Below are positions 17,314-27,221 of a DNA stretch of 64,000 nt, piece by piece. How positions within the stretch are numbered: position 1 is the first letter of the stretch; each line of letters starts with the position of its first letter. Location of the stretch: assembly GCA_965262425.1 (NCBI GenBank), contig OZ253536.1, forward strand, positions 4,340,001 through 4,404,000, given 5' to 3'. Source of the DNA: CAZOZZ01 sp965262425. Lineage in GTDB: Bacteria > Acidobacteriota > Terriglobia > 20CM-2-55-15. A program made the position numbers and the translations under genes. Under the pieces are notes generated by a model that was given only the letters and a program-made list of their open reading frames with translations, made no database searches and was not told the DNA's origin.

Positions 17314-19752
17314 ATGAAATATTTCATGGTGATCCTAGGCGGCCTCATCCTGTGCCTGACGTGGGGTGCGAACTTGAACATGGCCGAGCAGGCACAAGCT
17401 CCGGCAATGGCCAGTTCCCGCGAAGCGGACACGTTGTCGGTCGAGTCGCAACAGGCGGTTCTGGATCAGTATTGCGTGTTTTGCCACGACGACGTCGAAC
17501 GGGCCGGGGGCATGTCCATGTCCGGGCTGGATCTGGCGCACGTTGAGGAAAGTGCAGAGCTGGCTGAGAAAATGATTCGCAAGCTGCGTGCCGGCATGAT
17601 GCCACCGGCCGGTCAGCCCCGGCCGGACGCCGGGACTCTCCAAGCGCTTGCCGCGTCGCTGGAATCGGATCTCGACGCCGTCGCCGCTGCAAATCCAAAC
17701 CCAGGCCAACGGAGTCTTCAGCGTCTAAACAGGGCCGAATACGCGCGCTCCGTCGAGGAATTGCTGGGCATCAAAATAGACGCCACAGGGCTTCTGCCTC
17801 CCGACAGCATGGGCGGCGGCGGCTTCGATAACGTGGCCGATGCGTTGACATTGTCGGCGTCGCTGATGGAAGGGTATATGCGGGCGGCCAGCAAGATCAG
17901 CCGCGTGGCGGTCGGCGATCAGGATGCGAGCCCCGCCGTTTCGACATACAAAATTCCGAGGACGTCCTCGCAAATGCGTCACGTTGACGGCGCACCGTTC
18001 GGTACGCGTGGCGGCACCTCGGTCGTCCACAACTTCCCCGCCGATGGGGAGTATGTCTTTAAGATGGAGTTCTATCCGACACCGACAGGCAGCCTCTTCG
18101 GTTCGAAAGCTCCAGACGAGAAGATCGAGATTTCGGTAAACGGCGAGCGGATGGTCCTGCTGGATATCGATCCGCGAATGAGCGAGTCGCGGAACGGCGT
18201 GCAAGTCCAGACGGAACGGATCGCCGTCAAGGCCGGTCCCCAGCGGGTTGCGGCCGCGTTCATCCAGAATTTTGTCGGACCAATCGACGATTTGATCCGT
18301 CCGATCGAGCACACCATTGCGGACAGTCAGATCTCGGCGGGCGACGGGATCACGAACCTGCCCCATCTGCAGGCGCTCGGCATCAGCGGTCCATTCAATG
18401 CGACGGGGGCTTCGGATACGCCCAGCCGCCGGAAGATCTTCAGGTGTCGCCCCCTCAGTCGCGCTGAGGAAGTGACCTGTGCGACCGAGATCGTCACGGC
18501 ACTGTCCACTCAGGCTTATCGGAGACCCGTGAATGCCGAAGACCTCGAGGGCCTGATGACTTTCTATCAGGAAAGTCGCGATAACGGGGATTTCGAGTTG
18601 GGAATCCGGTCGGCTCTCCAAGCCATCCTGACGAGCCCCAATTTTGTTTTCCGGTTCGAGCAGGAACCGGTCGGCGCCGCCCCGGGTGACACGTACCGGA
18701 TCAGCGATCTGGAACTGGCTTCCCGTCTGTCGTATTTCCTGTGGAGCACCGTTCCGGACGATGAGCTCTACGCGGTTGCCAACGAGGGAAGACTGTACGA
18801 TCCGGGGGTGCTCGAACAGCAGGTACGCCGGATGCTCACCGATTCACGCTCCGAGGCGTTGGCGACGCGGTTCGCCTCCCAGTGGCTGCGTCTGCAGGAC
18901 CTGGACGGCAGAGTGCCGGACCCTCTGCTCTATCCGCAGTTCGACACGACGCTGGGTGAGTCCATGCAGCGCGAGACCCAGTTGCTCTTTGACCGCATCG
19001 CCCGCGAGGACCGCAGCGTGCTCGAATTGCTGACCGCGGACTACACGTTCGTTGATGAACGTCTCGCCAACCACTACGGTATCCCCAATATCATCGGTAA
19101 CAGGTTTCGACGAGTGCCGGTGAACGATGAGAATCGGAGGGGCTTGCTGGGCCACGGCAGCATCCTGACATTGACTTCCATCGCCGATAGAACCTCTCCG
19201 GTCGCCCGCGGCAAGTGGGTCCTGGAAGTCATTCTGGGCACGCCGCCACCCCCGCCGCCGCCAAACGTTCCGGAACTGGAGGAAACGGCGGGAACCCGGG
19301 GCGATAAGCTTCTCACCCTGCGCGAGCGTCAGGAGGAACACCGTCAGAATCTATTTTGCGCCGGCTGTCACGCGATGATCGACCCGATCGGTCTGGCGCT
19401 TGAAAACTTCGATCCGACCGGAAGATGGCGAGAGTTTGACTCGGGCAACCCGGTTGATGCAGCCGGCGTACTGACTGACGGGACGAAAGTCGACGGTCCA
19501 GTCGGCCTGCGCCGGGCTTTATTGAGTAAGTCCGACTCGGTTATCCGCAACTTCACCGAAAACCTGATGACCTACAGTCTGGGTCGTCGGGTTCAGTACT
19601 ACGACATGCCGACCGTTCGAGCGATCGCGCGGGAGGCCGCCAAGAACGACAACCGGTTTTCCTCGTTCGTCCTTGGCATTGTCGAGAGCCCGGCTTTTCA
19701 GATGAGAATAGTGCAGGAGAGCACCGAGGAAGCAGGTGCCGGAGGCCGTTAA
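17314..19752 (+). CDS. Module 2 gene A: secreted DUF1592-family di-haem protein
   Basis: 812 residues with the same domain series as module 1. The signal peptide is MKYFMVILGGLILCLTWGANLNMA, and the haem motifs are C54VFCH58 and C682AGCH686. It differs from its module 1 counterpart in signatures shared with module 4: STVPDDEL in DUF1592, DPLLYPQFDTTLGESMQRET, and DRTSPVARGKW in DUF1588. A frame beginning earlier overlaps the end of the ankyrin gene; ATG 17314 starts a proper signal peptide and is preferred. It begins 31 bp after the module 1 ankyrin stop, so the array appears continuous at the transcript level. Confidence 0.9.
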   Translation: MKYFMVILGGLILCLTWGANLNMAEQAQAPAMASSREADTLSVESQQAVLDQYCVFCHDDVERAGGMSMSGLDLAHVEESAELAEKMIRKLRAGMMPPAGQPRPDAGTLQALAASLESDLDAVAAANPNPGQRSLQRLNRAEYARSVEELLGIKIDATGLLPPDSMGGGGFDNVADALTLSASLMEGYMRAASKISRVAVGDQDASPAVSTYKIPRTSSQMRHVDGAPFGTRGGTSVVHNFPADGEYVFKMEFYPTPTGSLFGSKAPDEKIEISVNGERMVLLDIDPRMSESRNGVQVQTERIAVKAGPQRVAAAFIQNFVGPIDDLIRPIEHTIADSQISAGDGITNLPHLQALGISGPFNATGASDTPSRRKIFRCRPLSRAEEVTCATEIVTALSTQAYRRPVNAEDLEGLMTFYQESRDNGDFELGIRSALQAILTSPNFVFRFEQEPVGAAPGDTYRISDLELASRLSYFLWSTVPDDELYAVANEGRLYDPGVLEQQVRRMLTDSRSEALATRFASQWLRLQDLDGRVPDPLLYPQFDTTLGESMQRETQLLFDRIAREDRSVLELLTADYTFVDERLANHYGIPNIIGNRFRRVPVNDENRRGLLGHGSILTLTSIADRTSPVARGKWVLEVILGTPPPPPPPNVPELEETAGTRGDKLLTLRERQEEHRQNLFCAGCHAMIDPIGLALENFDPTGRWREFDSGNPVDAAGVLTDGTKVDGPVGLRRALLSKSDSVIRNFTENLMTYSLGRRVQYYDMPTVRAIAREAAKNDNRFSSFVLGIVESPAFQMRIVQESTEEAGAGGR

Positions 19753-19851
19753 GACGCCTGCGGCAAGTTGATTTGCAATATTGAATAAATTGAACAAGAA
19801 ATTGAATCAGACTTATTTCACGTAAACGGTATTCAGGAGGACATTGGGCTC

Positions 19852-21556
19852 ATGTTCATTTCGAAGAAGCATATTTCCCGTCGTGCGGTTCTGAAAGGAA
19901 TGGGGGTGACGGTCTCGTTACCATTCCTGGAGTCGATGCTGCCCGCCCAGACGCCTATCGGCCAGACGGCCGCGGGTAACACACCGACTCGTCTGGCTTG
20001 CCTCGAGATGGTGCACGGTGCGGCCGGCAGCAACAAGTATGGGATTGAGAAGAACCTCTGGGCCCCAGCGGACGAGGGTGCGGATTTTGACCTGACGCCC
20101 AGCAGCCTGAGCCCGCTGGAGCCGTTTAAGGACTACTTGACGATCGTCAGCAACACCGATTGCCGTAACGCGGAGGCGTTCGAACTCGGAGAAGTCGGCG
20201 CCGACCATTTTCGTACCGCCGCGGTGTTTCTGACTCAGGCGAAACCGAAGATGACGGAAGGGTCCGACGTCTTCGCGGGTACGTCGATCGAGCAGGTCTA
20301 TGCCCATCGATTCGGACAGGAAACACCGATGCCCTCCCTGCAGCTTTCGATCGAGAACCTGGCTCAATCGGGCGCCTGCTCCTACGGCTACTCCTGCGTT
20401 TACACGGATTCAGTAAGTTGGGGGACACCGACGGATCCGCTTCCGATGACCAGAGATCCACGCGTCATCTTCGAGCAGATGTTTGGTGACGGCATCACCG
20501 AAGAAGAGCGAGCGACTCGCCGCGAGGAGAACCGCAGCATCCTGGACTGGATCACGCGCGAGGTGGCTCGGTTGAAGCAGGATCTGGGTGCGAACGATCG
20601 CAACCGGTTGACCGAGTACCTGGACGACATTCGGGAGATCGAGCGCCGGATCCAGAAAATCGAAGATTTCGGGTCTTCCGCAGAATTTGTGGGTAAAACC
20701 GTCTTCCATCGCCGCTTGAGGAGACCACGGTGCTCGCCAAGCCTCAAGGCTTCCCTCGCAAGCTCGGCGGCTGCGCCGTCCTTGACCCTCGGCTGCGCTC
20801 CGCGGTGTCGGCTGGTGTGGGCGATGGGGAACGGGGCCTCCGGCGGGGGCTCCGGGCACCGGGTGTAGGCGTCCGACCGAAGTGGGTACTGGAATATTCG
20901 CCGTCGAACAAAAGAATAAGGTACTTTGTTTCAATTACTTATGTGCGCACAGGCCTTTGGACTGCCCACAAATTCTGCGGAGGAGGCAAGATTTCAATAC
21001 CAGCGGCGACACAAGAGAATTGCCGGATGCTCCAAGTGGCGTGCCCGACGATTGGGAAGAACACGTCAAGTTGATGTTCGACATGCAGGCGCTGGCGTTC
21101 ATGGCGGGTATCACGCACGCTTCGGCGTTTAAGATGAGCCGTGACGTTTCGCAGCGCGTCTTCCCAGCGAGCGGTGTCCGGACGTCGTTCCATTCGGCTT
21201 CGCATCACGGCGGGCGACCACAGCGGGTCGAAGATTACTCCAAGATCAACAGGTACCATGTCGGTATCGTTCCCTACTTCCTGGAAAAACTGAAGAATAC
21301 GCCCGACGGCGATGGCAACCTGCTGGACCATACCGTGGTTCTTTATGGGTCCGCCATGGGCGACTCGAACCTTCACAACCACAAGAGGTGTCCACTGTTC
21401 CTGGTTGGAGGCGGCAATGGTGCCCTCAAGGGCAACCTCCATTTCAAGGCCGAAGATGGTACACCGATGGCGAATGCATACCTGACCTTGTTGCACAGGC
21501 TCGGGGTTGACGATATCGATAGTTTTGGCGACAGCACCGGAGAGCTTGCGATCTGA
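19852..21556 (+). pseudogene. Module 2 gene B: DUF1552 gene split by a 317-bp mobile element
   Basis: The N-terminal part (19852-20670) has the Tat signal KKHISRRAVLKGMG and reads to RIQKIEDF. The C-terminal part (20988-21556) resumes at FNTSGDTRELPDAPSGVPD and ends GDSTGELAI. Between them lies a 317-bp element flanked by the 8-bp duplication AAGATTTC. Removing the element and one duplication copy (325 bp) restores exactly 460 codons, or 459 residues, matching the intact paralogues of 457-459. Because 325 is not a multiple of three, the insertion shifts frame: the N-terminal piece terminates at 20868 inside the element. The rest shows no other damage, so the insertion looks recent. Signatures such as GYSCVYTDSVSW and HSASHHG group it with module 4. 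Confidence 0.92.
20671..20987 (+). mobile_element. 317-bp MITE-like element, copy 1
   Basis: It begins GGGTCTTCCGCAG and ends CTGCGGAGGAGGC. The terminal inverted repeats are 23 bp with three mismatches, sharing a perfect TCCGCAGAATTTGTGGG core. It is flanked by the 8-bp direct repeat AAGATTTC (20663-20670 and 20988-20995), which the intact paralogues lack as a duplicate. It has no transposase; the short open frames inside are GC-driven. AT-rich 8-bp target duplications and GG-starting ends resemble the ISL3 family (inference). This copy differs from the others by GT instead of AG/GG at one internal site. Confidence 0.93.
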
Positions 21557-21596
21557 CGCCCGATGCGAAGCCCATCCGGGCGGGAGGAGATTGTTT

Positions 21597-23327
21597 ATGT
21601 TGCGGAAGAAACTAATCGTCGCTCTTTGCGGTATCCTCGTTGGCGCTCTGTCCATGACGGCGCTGCTGCTGGCCGCCGCCGCCGACACACCTGTTGCCGA
21701 TGCGGCCCAAGCCGGCGACCGTGCGACCGTGCGTTCGTTGCTCAGGCAGGGAGCGGATGTGAATGCCGCGCACGGTGACGGGATGACGGCGCTCCACTGG
21801 GCAGCGTTCAGGGACGACGTCGAAACCGCGGAGATGTTGCTGTACGGTGGGGCCAACGTGGCCGCGGCGACGAGGGTGAATGCCATGACACCGCTGGTCA
21901 TGGCATCGCAGAATGGTAGTGCGTCCATGATCGAAACGCTGCTCGAGGGCGGCGCCGACGCGAACCTTGCCATGACGACGGGAACGACCCCGTTGATGTT
22001 GGCGGCCGCTTCGGGAGTCGCTGAGGCGTTGAAGGTCTTGGTCGACCACGGAGCAGACGTGGACGCGAAGGAAGGCGAACGCGGCCAAACCCCGCTGATG
22101 TTTGCGGCTGCTCTCAATAGGGCCGAGGCGATCGACGTCCTTATTGAAGGCGGCGCGGATGCCACGATTGCCACGAAGGTGGTGGACTTGGCCGCGCGGA
22201 ACAGATCCTCACGTAATCGCCGTGGGGGAGGTCAGGTCGTGGCGGGTCGGGGCCGAGGTCGTGGTGGAAACCAGCCACCGGCTGCAGCCCGAGGTCGTGG
22301 TGGTCGAGGCGCCCCCGGCGCCGGTTCCTCGGCACCCCTGCTTTCCGCATCGGGCCTTGGCGGCCGTCCCGGCAACGCCGGTAGCGTCGGTCGTCCACAG
22401 CCGCAGGCGCGCGGACGGTTTCGCGGCGGTATGGGCGAACGCGTTCCGCCGGTCGAAACCATGGGCGGGTTGACACCCCTGCTCTTTGCGGCGCGACAAG
22501 GTCACTTCCAGGCGACCGACGCCCTGCTCGCCGCGGGCGTCGATATCAACGAGGTGAGTCCCGGCGACAACAGTACCCCGCTCTTGATCGCGACTATCAA
22601 CGGCCACTTCGATCTGGCCAGTCATCTACTCGATCAGGGAGCGGATCCGACGATCGCCAGCAAGGCGGGGGGAACGCCCCTCTACGTTACGGTGAACGTC
22701 AAGTGGGCGCCGGAAGCGGGATATCCGCAGCCCGATACGTCGCAGGAGAAGGTCACGTATCTGGACTTGATGGAGCAACTCCCGGAGGGTGGGGCGGACG
22801 TCAACGCCCAACTGAAGAAGGAGTTGTGGTTCACTGGCTACAACTTCGATCTGTCACGGGCGAACGCGACCGGAGCGACCACCTTCTGGCGAGCCTCACA
22901 GGTGAGTGATGTCACGGCTCTGCGTTTTCTCGTCGAGCACGGCGCCGATCCGGGCATTGGAACCAACGATAAGATTATGCCGCTCCACGTTGCGACCGGC
23001 GGTGGCGTCCACGGCAACGACGAGGTCACGGCGCCCGGCGGCTGGATGCCCGCTGTCCGGTACTTGGTGAATGAGCTTGGGGCGAACGTGAATGTCCAGG
23101 ACAACAGGGGCATGACGCCCCTCCACAACGCGGCGGCAATTGGTCACAACGAGATGGTCCAGTTCCTGTTTGACCATGGCGCCGACCCGACGGCCCTGGG
23201 CAACAACGGAGAGACCGTCGCCGATATGGCCAACGGTCCCAGGCAACGTATTCAACCGTTCCTAGAAACGATTGCGCTCTTGTTGAAGATGGGTTCTCCT
23301 TTCAACGACAACTGCGTGTCGTGTTGA
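21597..23327 (+). CDS. Module 2 gene C: exported ankyrin-repeat protein with RG-rich linker
   Basis: 576 residues. The hydrophobic N-terminus is LIVALCGILVGALSMTALLLAAAA. The first ankyrin block includes GMTALHWAAFRDDVETAEMLLYGG and GTTPLMLAAASGVAEALKVL. An RG-rich linker (about residues 200-270, RGRGRGGNQPPAAARGRGG) precedes a second ankyrin block. The tail PFLETIALLLKMGSPF and final NDNCVSC are shared with module 4 rather than modules 1 and 3. GGGAGGAGATTGTTT precedes ATG 21597, 40 bp after the split DUF1552 gene. Polar effects of the upstream insertion on this gene are possible but not visible. Confidence 0.88.
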   Translation: MLRKKLIVALCGILVGALSMTALLLAAAADTPVADAAQAGDRATVRSLLRQGADVNAAHGDGMTALHWAAFRDDVETAEMLLYGGANVAAATRVNAMTPLVMASQNGSASMIETLLEGGADANLAMTTGTTPLMLAAASGVAEALKVLVDHGADVDAKEGERGQTPLMFAAALNRAEAIDVLIEGGADATIATKVVDLAARNRSSRNRRGGGQVVAGRGRGRGGNQPPAAARGRGGRGAPGAGSSAPLLSASGLGGRPGNAGSVGRPQPQARGRFRGGMGERVPPVETMGGLTPLLFAARQGHFQATDALLAAGVDINEVSPGDNSTPLLIATINGHFDLASHLLDQGADPTIASKAGGTPLYVTVNVKWAPEAGYPQPDTSQEKVTYLDLMEQLPEGGADVNAQLKKELWFTGYNFDLSRANATGATTFWRASQVSDVTALRFLVEHGADPGIGTNDKIMPLHVATGGGVHGNDEVTAPGGWMPAVRYLVNELGANVNVQDNRGMTPLHNAAAIGHNEMVQFLFDHGADPTALGNNGETVADMANGPRQRIQPFLETIALLLKMGSPFNDNCVSC

Positions 23328-23344
23328 GTAACCGAGGAAGTTAA

Positions 23345-25756
23345 ATGACCAGACGCAGCATTGCCACTTTAGGGACTCTAGTTCTTTGCCTGGCTGTGGG
23401 TGCCGGCACGAATCTGGCGGAGCAACAGGTGTCCCAGCCAGAGGGAACCGCCGGGACGATGATTTTAGAATCGCAGCAGGCGTTGGTCGATCAGTATTGT
23501 GTCTTCTGCCACGACGATGTCGAACGGTCCGGAGACATGTCGCTGTCCGAACTCGACCTGGCGCACCCGGAAGAAAACCCGGAGTTGGCCGAAAAGATCA
23601 TCCGCAAACTCCGCGCGGGCATCATGCCGCCGCCCGGACAGGCCCGACCGGTGGACGCGGTCCGCCTCTCTTTTGTGGCATCCCTGGAATCGGCGATAGA
23701 CCGGTCCGTGGGTTCCAGAATAAATCCCGGCCAGCGTAGTTTTCAACGTCTGACCCGAACCGAGTACGCACGTTCGGTTCGCGATCTTCTCGACATCGAC
23801 GTGGACGTTGCCCCGTTTCTCCCGCCCGACACCGTGAGCGAGAGCTTTGACAACATTGCCGACAACCAGTCGTCTTCGGCGACGCTGATGGAAGGATACA
23901 TGCGCGCGGCCAACAGGATCAGCCGTCTGGCGCTGGGTGATCCGAATTCGAGCCCCACTTCGACGACCTATCGCCCTCCGCGCACCGGTTCGCAGATGCG
24001 CCACATTCCCGGCACCCCCTTCGGCACTCGCGGCGGCATTGCCGTGGAGCACAACTTCCTCGCCGACGGCGAGTACACGTTCAGGTTGCTGCTATACGGC
24101 GGCCGGACAGGCAGCCTTTTCGGGAATTCGATACGCGGCGAGCAAATCGAAGTCGCCGTCAACGGCGAACGAGTGGCGTTGCTGGACATCGACCACACTC
24201 TGACCCAGTCGTCTCCGGACGGTTTGAACCTGCGGACCGAGCCGATCTCGATCGCCGCCGGTCCCCAGAAAGTGTCGGCTTCCTTTATCGAGGGTTATTC
24301 CGGTTTGGTCGACGACCTGGTGGCCCCGATCGAACACACGCTTGCGGACCGTACGACGGGGACGTTGGCGCAGCTTACCCATCGGCCGCATCTGCGCGAG
24401 CTGGAGATCAAGGGGCCTTTCGAGGTGACCGGCGTATCGGATTCGCGGAGCCGCATCAAGATCTTTACCTGTCGTCCCACATCAGTTGACGATGAGTCCG
24501 CGTGTGCCGAACAGATCGTGTCCGAAATGGCGCGTCAGGCATTTCGCAGACCTCCAAGCGCCGAGGACCTCGAGGGTCTGATGACCCTCTACGACGCCGC
24601 GCGGGCTTCCGGCGATTTTGATTTAGGAATCCGAACGGCGCTGCAGGCCATCCTGGCGAGTCCCCGGTTCCTGTTCCGATTCGAAAACCTGCCGGCAGGA
24701 GTCGGGCCGGGTGAGAGCTACACGATCAGCGACCTCGAGCTGGCGTCCCGGCTGTCGTATTTTCTGTGGGCGAGCGCTCCCGACGGTGAATTGATAGAAG
24801 TTGCCAGTGCCGGGCGACTGCGGGATGAAGCGGAATTGGAGCTTCAGGTCCGTCGGATGCTCTCGGATCCGCGCGCGGAGTCGCTGTCGACGAAATTTGC
24901 CAGGCAATGGCTGCGGTTGGCCGACCTCGAGAAGATCGACCCGGATTTCCTGATATATCCCCAGTACGACGCCATCCTGGCGCGGGCCTTGAACCGCGAG
25001 ACCGAATTGTTCTTCGACAGCATCGTCCGCGAAGACCGCAACGTCCTGGACCTGCTCCGGGCGGACTACACGTTCATTAATGAGCGGGTGGCTTCCCACT
25101 ACCGCATACCGAACATTTCCGGTCCCGAGTTCGAACGATATGTATGGGACGACGAGAATCGGAGGGGACTCCTGGGCCACGGCAGCATTCTGACGTTGAC
25201 GTCGGTGGCCGACAGGACGTCGGCCGTGCAGCGAGGCAAGTGGATCATGGAGGTGTTCTTCGGCGCGCCCCCTCCGCCCCCCCCGCCCAACGTCCCGGAG
25301 TTGGAGAAGACCGAAGGTGTCGTCGACGGAAGGGTTCTGACATTGTCGGAGCGCATGGAGATGCATCGCTCGAACCCGTCCTGTAATTCCTGTCACCGGT
25401 TGATCGATCCTATAGGCCTGGCGCTCGAGAACTTCGACGTCACCGGAGCGTGGCGGATCAAGGACGGGACCGCGATGGTCGATCCGTCGTCAGAGTTGTA
25501 CGACGGGACCAGAATCGACGGTCCATCGGACCTCCGAGAGGCGATTCTCAAGTACTCGGATGCGTTCATTCTGACCTTTACCGAAAACCTGATGACGTAC
25601 GGTCTGGGTCGCAGGGTCGAGTATCCGGACATGCCTATGGTTCGGCGGATCATCCGGGAAGCCGGGGACAACGACTATCGGTTTTCTTCTTTCATCATGG
25701 GGATTGTTCGGAGCCCCGCGTTCCGGATGAACACGGTTGGAGAGTCGGAGAATTAG
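23345..25756 (+). CDS. Module 3 gene A: secreted DUF1592-family di-haem protein
   Basis: 803 residues, the shortest of the four. The signal peptide is TRRSIATLGTLVLCLAVGAGTN. Haem motifs are C52VFCH56 and C680NSCH684, the second with Asn-Ser between the cysteines instead of Ala-Ala. DUF1587 shows LTRTEYARSVRDLLDIDVDVA. The DUF1592 region has SASPD-like ASAPDGELIEV and ETELFFDSIVREDRNVLDLL, and DUF1588 has DRTSAVQRGKW; the last two are shared with module 1. The glycine-rich FDN segment is altered (SESFDNIADNQ). It starts 17 bp after the module 2 ankyrin stop with GAGGAAG as ribosome site, which supports one long transcription unit. Confidence 0.9.
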   Translation: MTRRSIATLGTLVLCLAVGAGTNLAEQQVSQPEGTAGTMILESQQALVDQYCVFCHDDVERSGDMSLSELDLAHPEENPELAEKIIRKLRAGIMPPPGQARPVDAVRLSFVASLESAIDRSVGSRINPGQRSFQRLTRTEYARSVRDLLDIDVDVAPFLPPDTVSESFDNIADNQSSSATLMEGYMRAANRISRLALGDPNSSPTSTTYRPPRTGSQMRHIPGTPFGTRGGIAVEHNFLADGEYTFRLLLYGGRTGSLFGNSIRGEQIEVAVNGERVALLDIDHTLTQSSPDGLNLRTEPISIAAGPQKVSASFIEGYSGLVDDLVAPIEHTLADRTTGTLAQLTHRPHLRELEIKGPFEVTGVSDSRSRIKIFTCRPTSVDDESACAEQIVSEMARQAFRRPPSAEDLEGLMTLYDAARASGDFDLGIRTALQAILASPRFLFRFENLPAGVGPGESYTISDLELASRLSYFLWASAPDGELIEVASAGRLRDEAELELQVRRMLSDPRAESLSTKFARQWLRLADLEKIDPDFLIYPQYDAILARALNRETELFFDSIVREDRNVLDLLRADYTFINERVASHYRIPNISGPEFERYVWDDENRRGLLGHGSILTLTSVADRTSAVQRGKWIMEVFFGAPPPPPPPNVPELEKTEGVVDGRVLTLSERMEMHRSNPSCNSCHRLIDPIGLALENFDVTGAWRIKDGTAMVDPSSELYDGTRIDGPSDLREAILKYSDAFILTFTENLMTYGLGRRVEYPDMPMVRRIIREAGDNDYRFSSFIMGIVRSPAFRMNTVGESEN

Positions 25757-25827
25757 CAGCCTGTGAACAGAAAAGACGAACTTATTGAATGCTTTGATCT
25801 CGACCTGAAACAGAGGAGACCTACCGC

Positions 25828-27207
25828 ATGAATTTCATCACGAAGAAGCACATTTCCAGACGTACCGTACTTCACGGTATGGGCGCGGCCGTGGCCCTGC
25901 CCTTCCTGGAGGCCATGACGCCTGCGCAGACACCGACGAGTAAGACCGCGGCCAACTCCCCTGCTCGCCTGGCCGCGATCGAGATCGTCCACGGTAGCGC
26001 GGGCGCTTCTCCGTGGGGGCTCGAGAACAATCTGTGGGTGCCCAAGGGCGAAGGTCCCGATTTCGACCTGACCGGGACGAGTATGGCGCCGCTGGAACCT
26101 CTTCGAGATTACCTGACGCTGGTCACCAACACCGATTGCCGTAACGCCGAGGCTTTTGTGTTGAGCGAGGTGGGCGCCGATCACTTCCGTTCGAGCGCGG
26201 TGTTCCTGACTCAATCGAAACCAAGGATGACGGAAGGTTCCGATGTCTATGCGGGAACGTCGATCGATCAGCTCTACGCCCAACGGTTCGGTCAGGACAC
26301 GCCGGTTCCGTCCATCCAGTTGTGTATTGAGGCCGTCGACGTCATGGGTGGCTGTGTATACGGGTATTCCTGTGCCTACAGAGACACGATCAGCTGGGCG
26401 TCCCCCTCGGATCCGATGCCGATGACCAGAGACCCGCGTGTGGTGTTCGACCAGCTCTTCGGCGCCGGTGGAACAACAGAGGAACGAGCAGCCCGACGCG
26501 ACGCGGATCGTTCCATCCTCGACTGGATCGGACGCGAAGTGGCGCGGCTCGAACAGGACCTGAGCGCGTCCGACAAGGCGCGCCTCGGCGGATATCTGGA
26601 AGAGGTCCGGGAGATCGAGCGTCGCATTCAGAAAATCGAGGAATACAACGCGAGCGGCGAGGCGCGCGAGGTTCCGGATGCCCCGGTCGGTGTGCCCGAC
26701 TCGGTCCATGAACATATGAAGCTGATGTACGACCTTCAGGCCCTCGCTTTTGCGGCGGGTATCACCCGCGTTTCCACGCTGAAACTGTCAAAAGATGCAA
26801 CGGGCCGGGTGTACCCGGACAGCGGTCACAGAAGCGGTTTCCACGGGATGTCGCACCACGGAAGCGACCCGGAGCGAATCACCGCGTTTGCCTCCATGAA
26901 CGAATACCATGTCAGCCTGCTCAACTACTTCCTGGACAAGCTCGAGGACACGCCCGACGGCGACGGGAACCTCCTGGATCACACCCTGGTTGTTTATGGC
27001 TCGCCCATGGGCAATGCGAGTGTCCACAACCACAAGCGTTGTCCCCTGATTTTTGCCGGCCATGCCAACGGGGCTCTCGCGGGCAATTCTCACTTCGCGG
27101 CACCCGATGGAACGCCGATGGCGAACGCCCTGGTGACCGTGATGCAGCGGATGGGTTTAGACAACATGGATGGCTTCGGCGACAGCACAGGCGAGATCGC
27201 AATCTGA
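25828..27207 (+). CDS. Module 3 gene B: Tat-exported DUF1552 protein
   Basis: 459 residues with Tat signal KKHISRRTVLHGMGAAVALPFLE. The DUF1552 domain keeps EVGADHFRSSAVFLTQSKPR, GYSCAYRDTISWASPSDPMPM, EVREIERRIQKIEEYNASGE and GSPMGNASVHNHKRCPL, all closest to module 1. It ends GDSTGEIAI. CAGAGGAGACC precedes ATG 25828. The upstream spacer is 71 bp, shorter than the 96-99 bp of modules 1 and 2. Intact and full length. Confidence 0.9.
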   Translation: MNFITKKHISRRTVLHGMGAAVALPFLEAMTPAQTPTSKTAANSPARLAAIEIVHGSAGASPWGLENNLWVPKGEGPDFDLTGTSMAPLEPLRDYLTLVTNTDCRNAEAFVLSEVGADHFRSSAVFLTQSKPRMTEGSDVYAGTSIDQLYAQRFGQDTPVPSIQLCIEAVDVMGGCVYGYSCAYRDTISWASPSDPMPMTRDPRVVFDQLFGAGGTTEERAARRDADRSILDWIGREVARLEQDLSASDKARLGGYLEEVREIERRIQKIEEYNASGEAREVPDAPVGVPDSVHEHMKLMYDLQALAFAAGITRVSTLKLSKDATGRVYPDSGHRSGFHGMSHHGSDPERITAFASMNEYHVSLLNYFLDKLEDTPDGDGNLLDHTLVVYGSPMGNASVHNHKRCPLIFAGHANGALAGNSHFAAPDGTPMANALVTVMQRMGLDNMDGFGDSTGEIAI

Positions 27208-27221
27208 CGTAGGAGACGGTT

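Noticed and set aside
20730..21074. Repeated small protein frames inside the 317-bp element
   Set aside because: They occur in both directions, change their ends with each insertion site and read through the terminal repeats; no family match. The element is better explained as non-coding.
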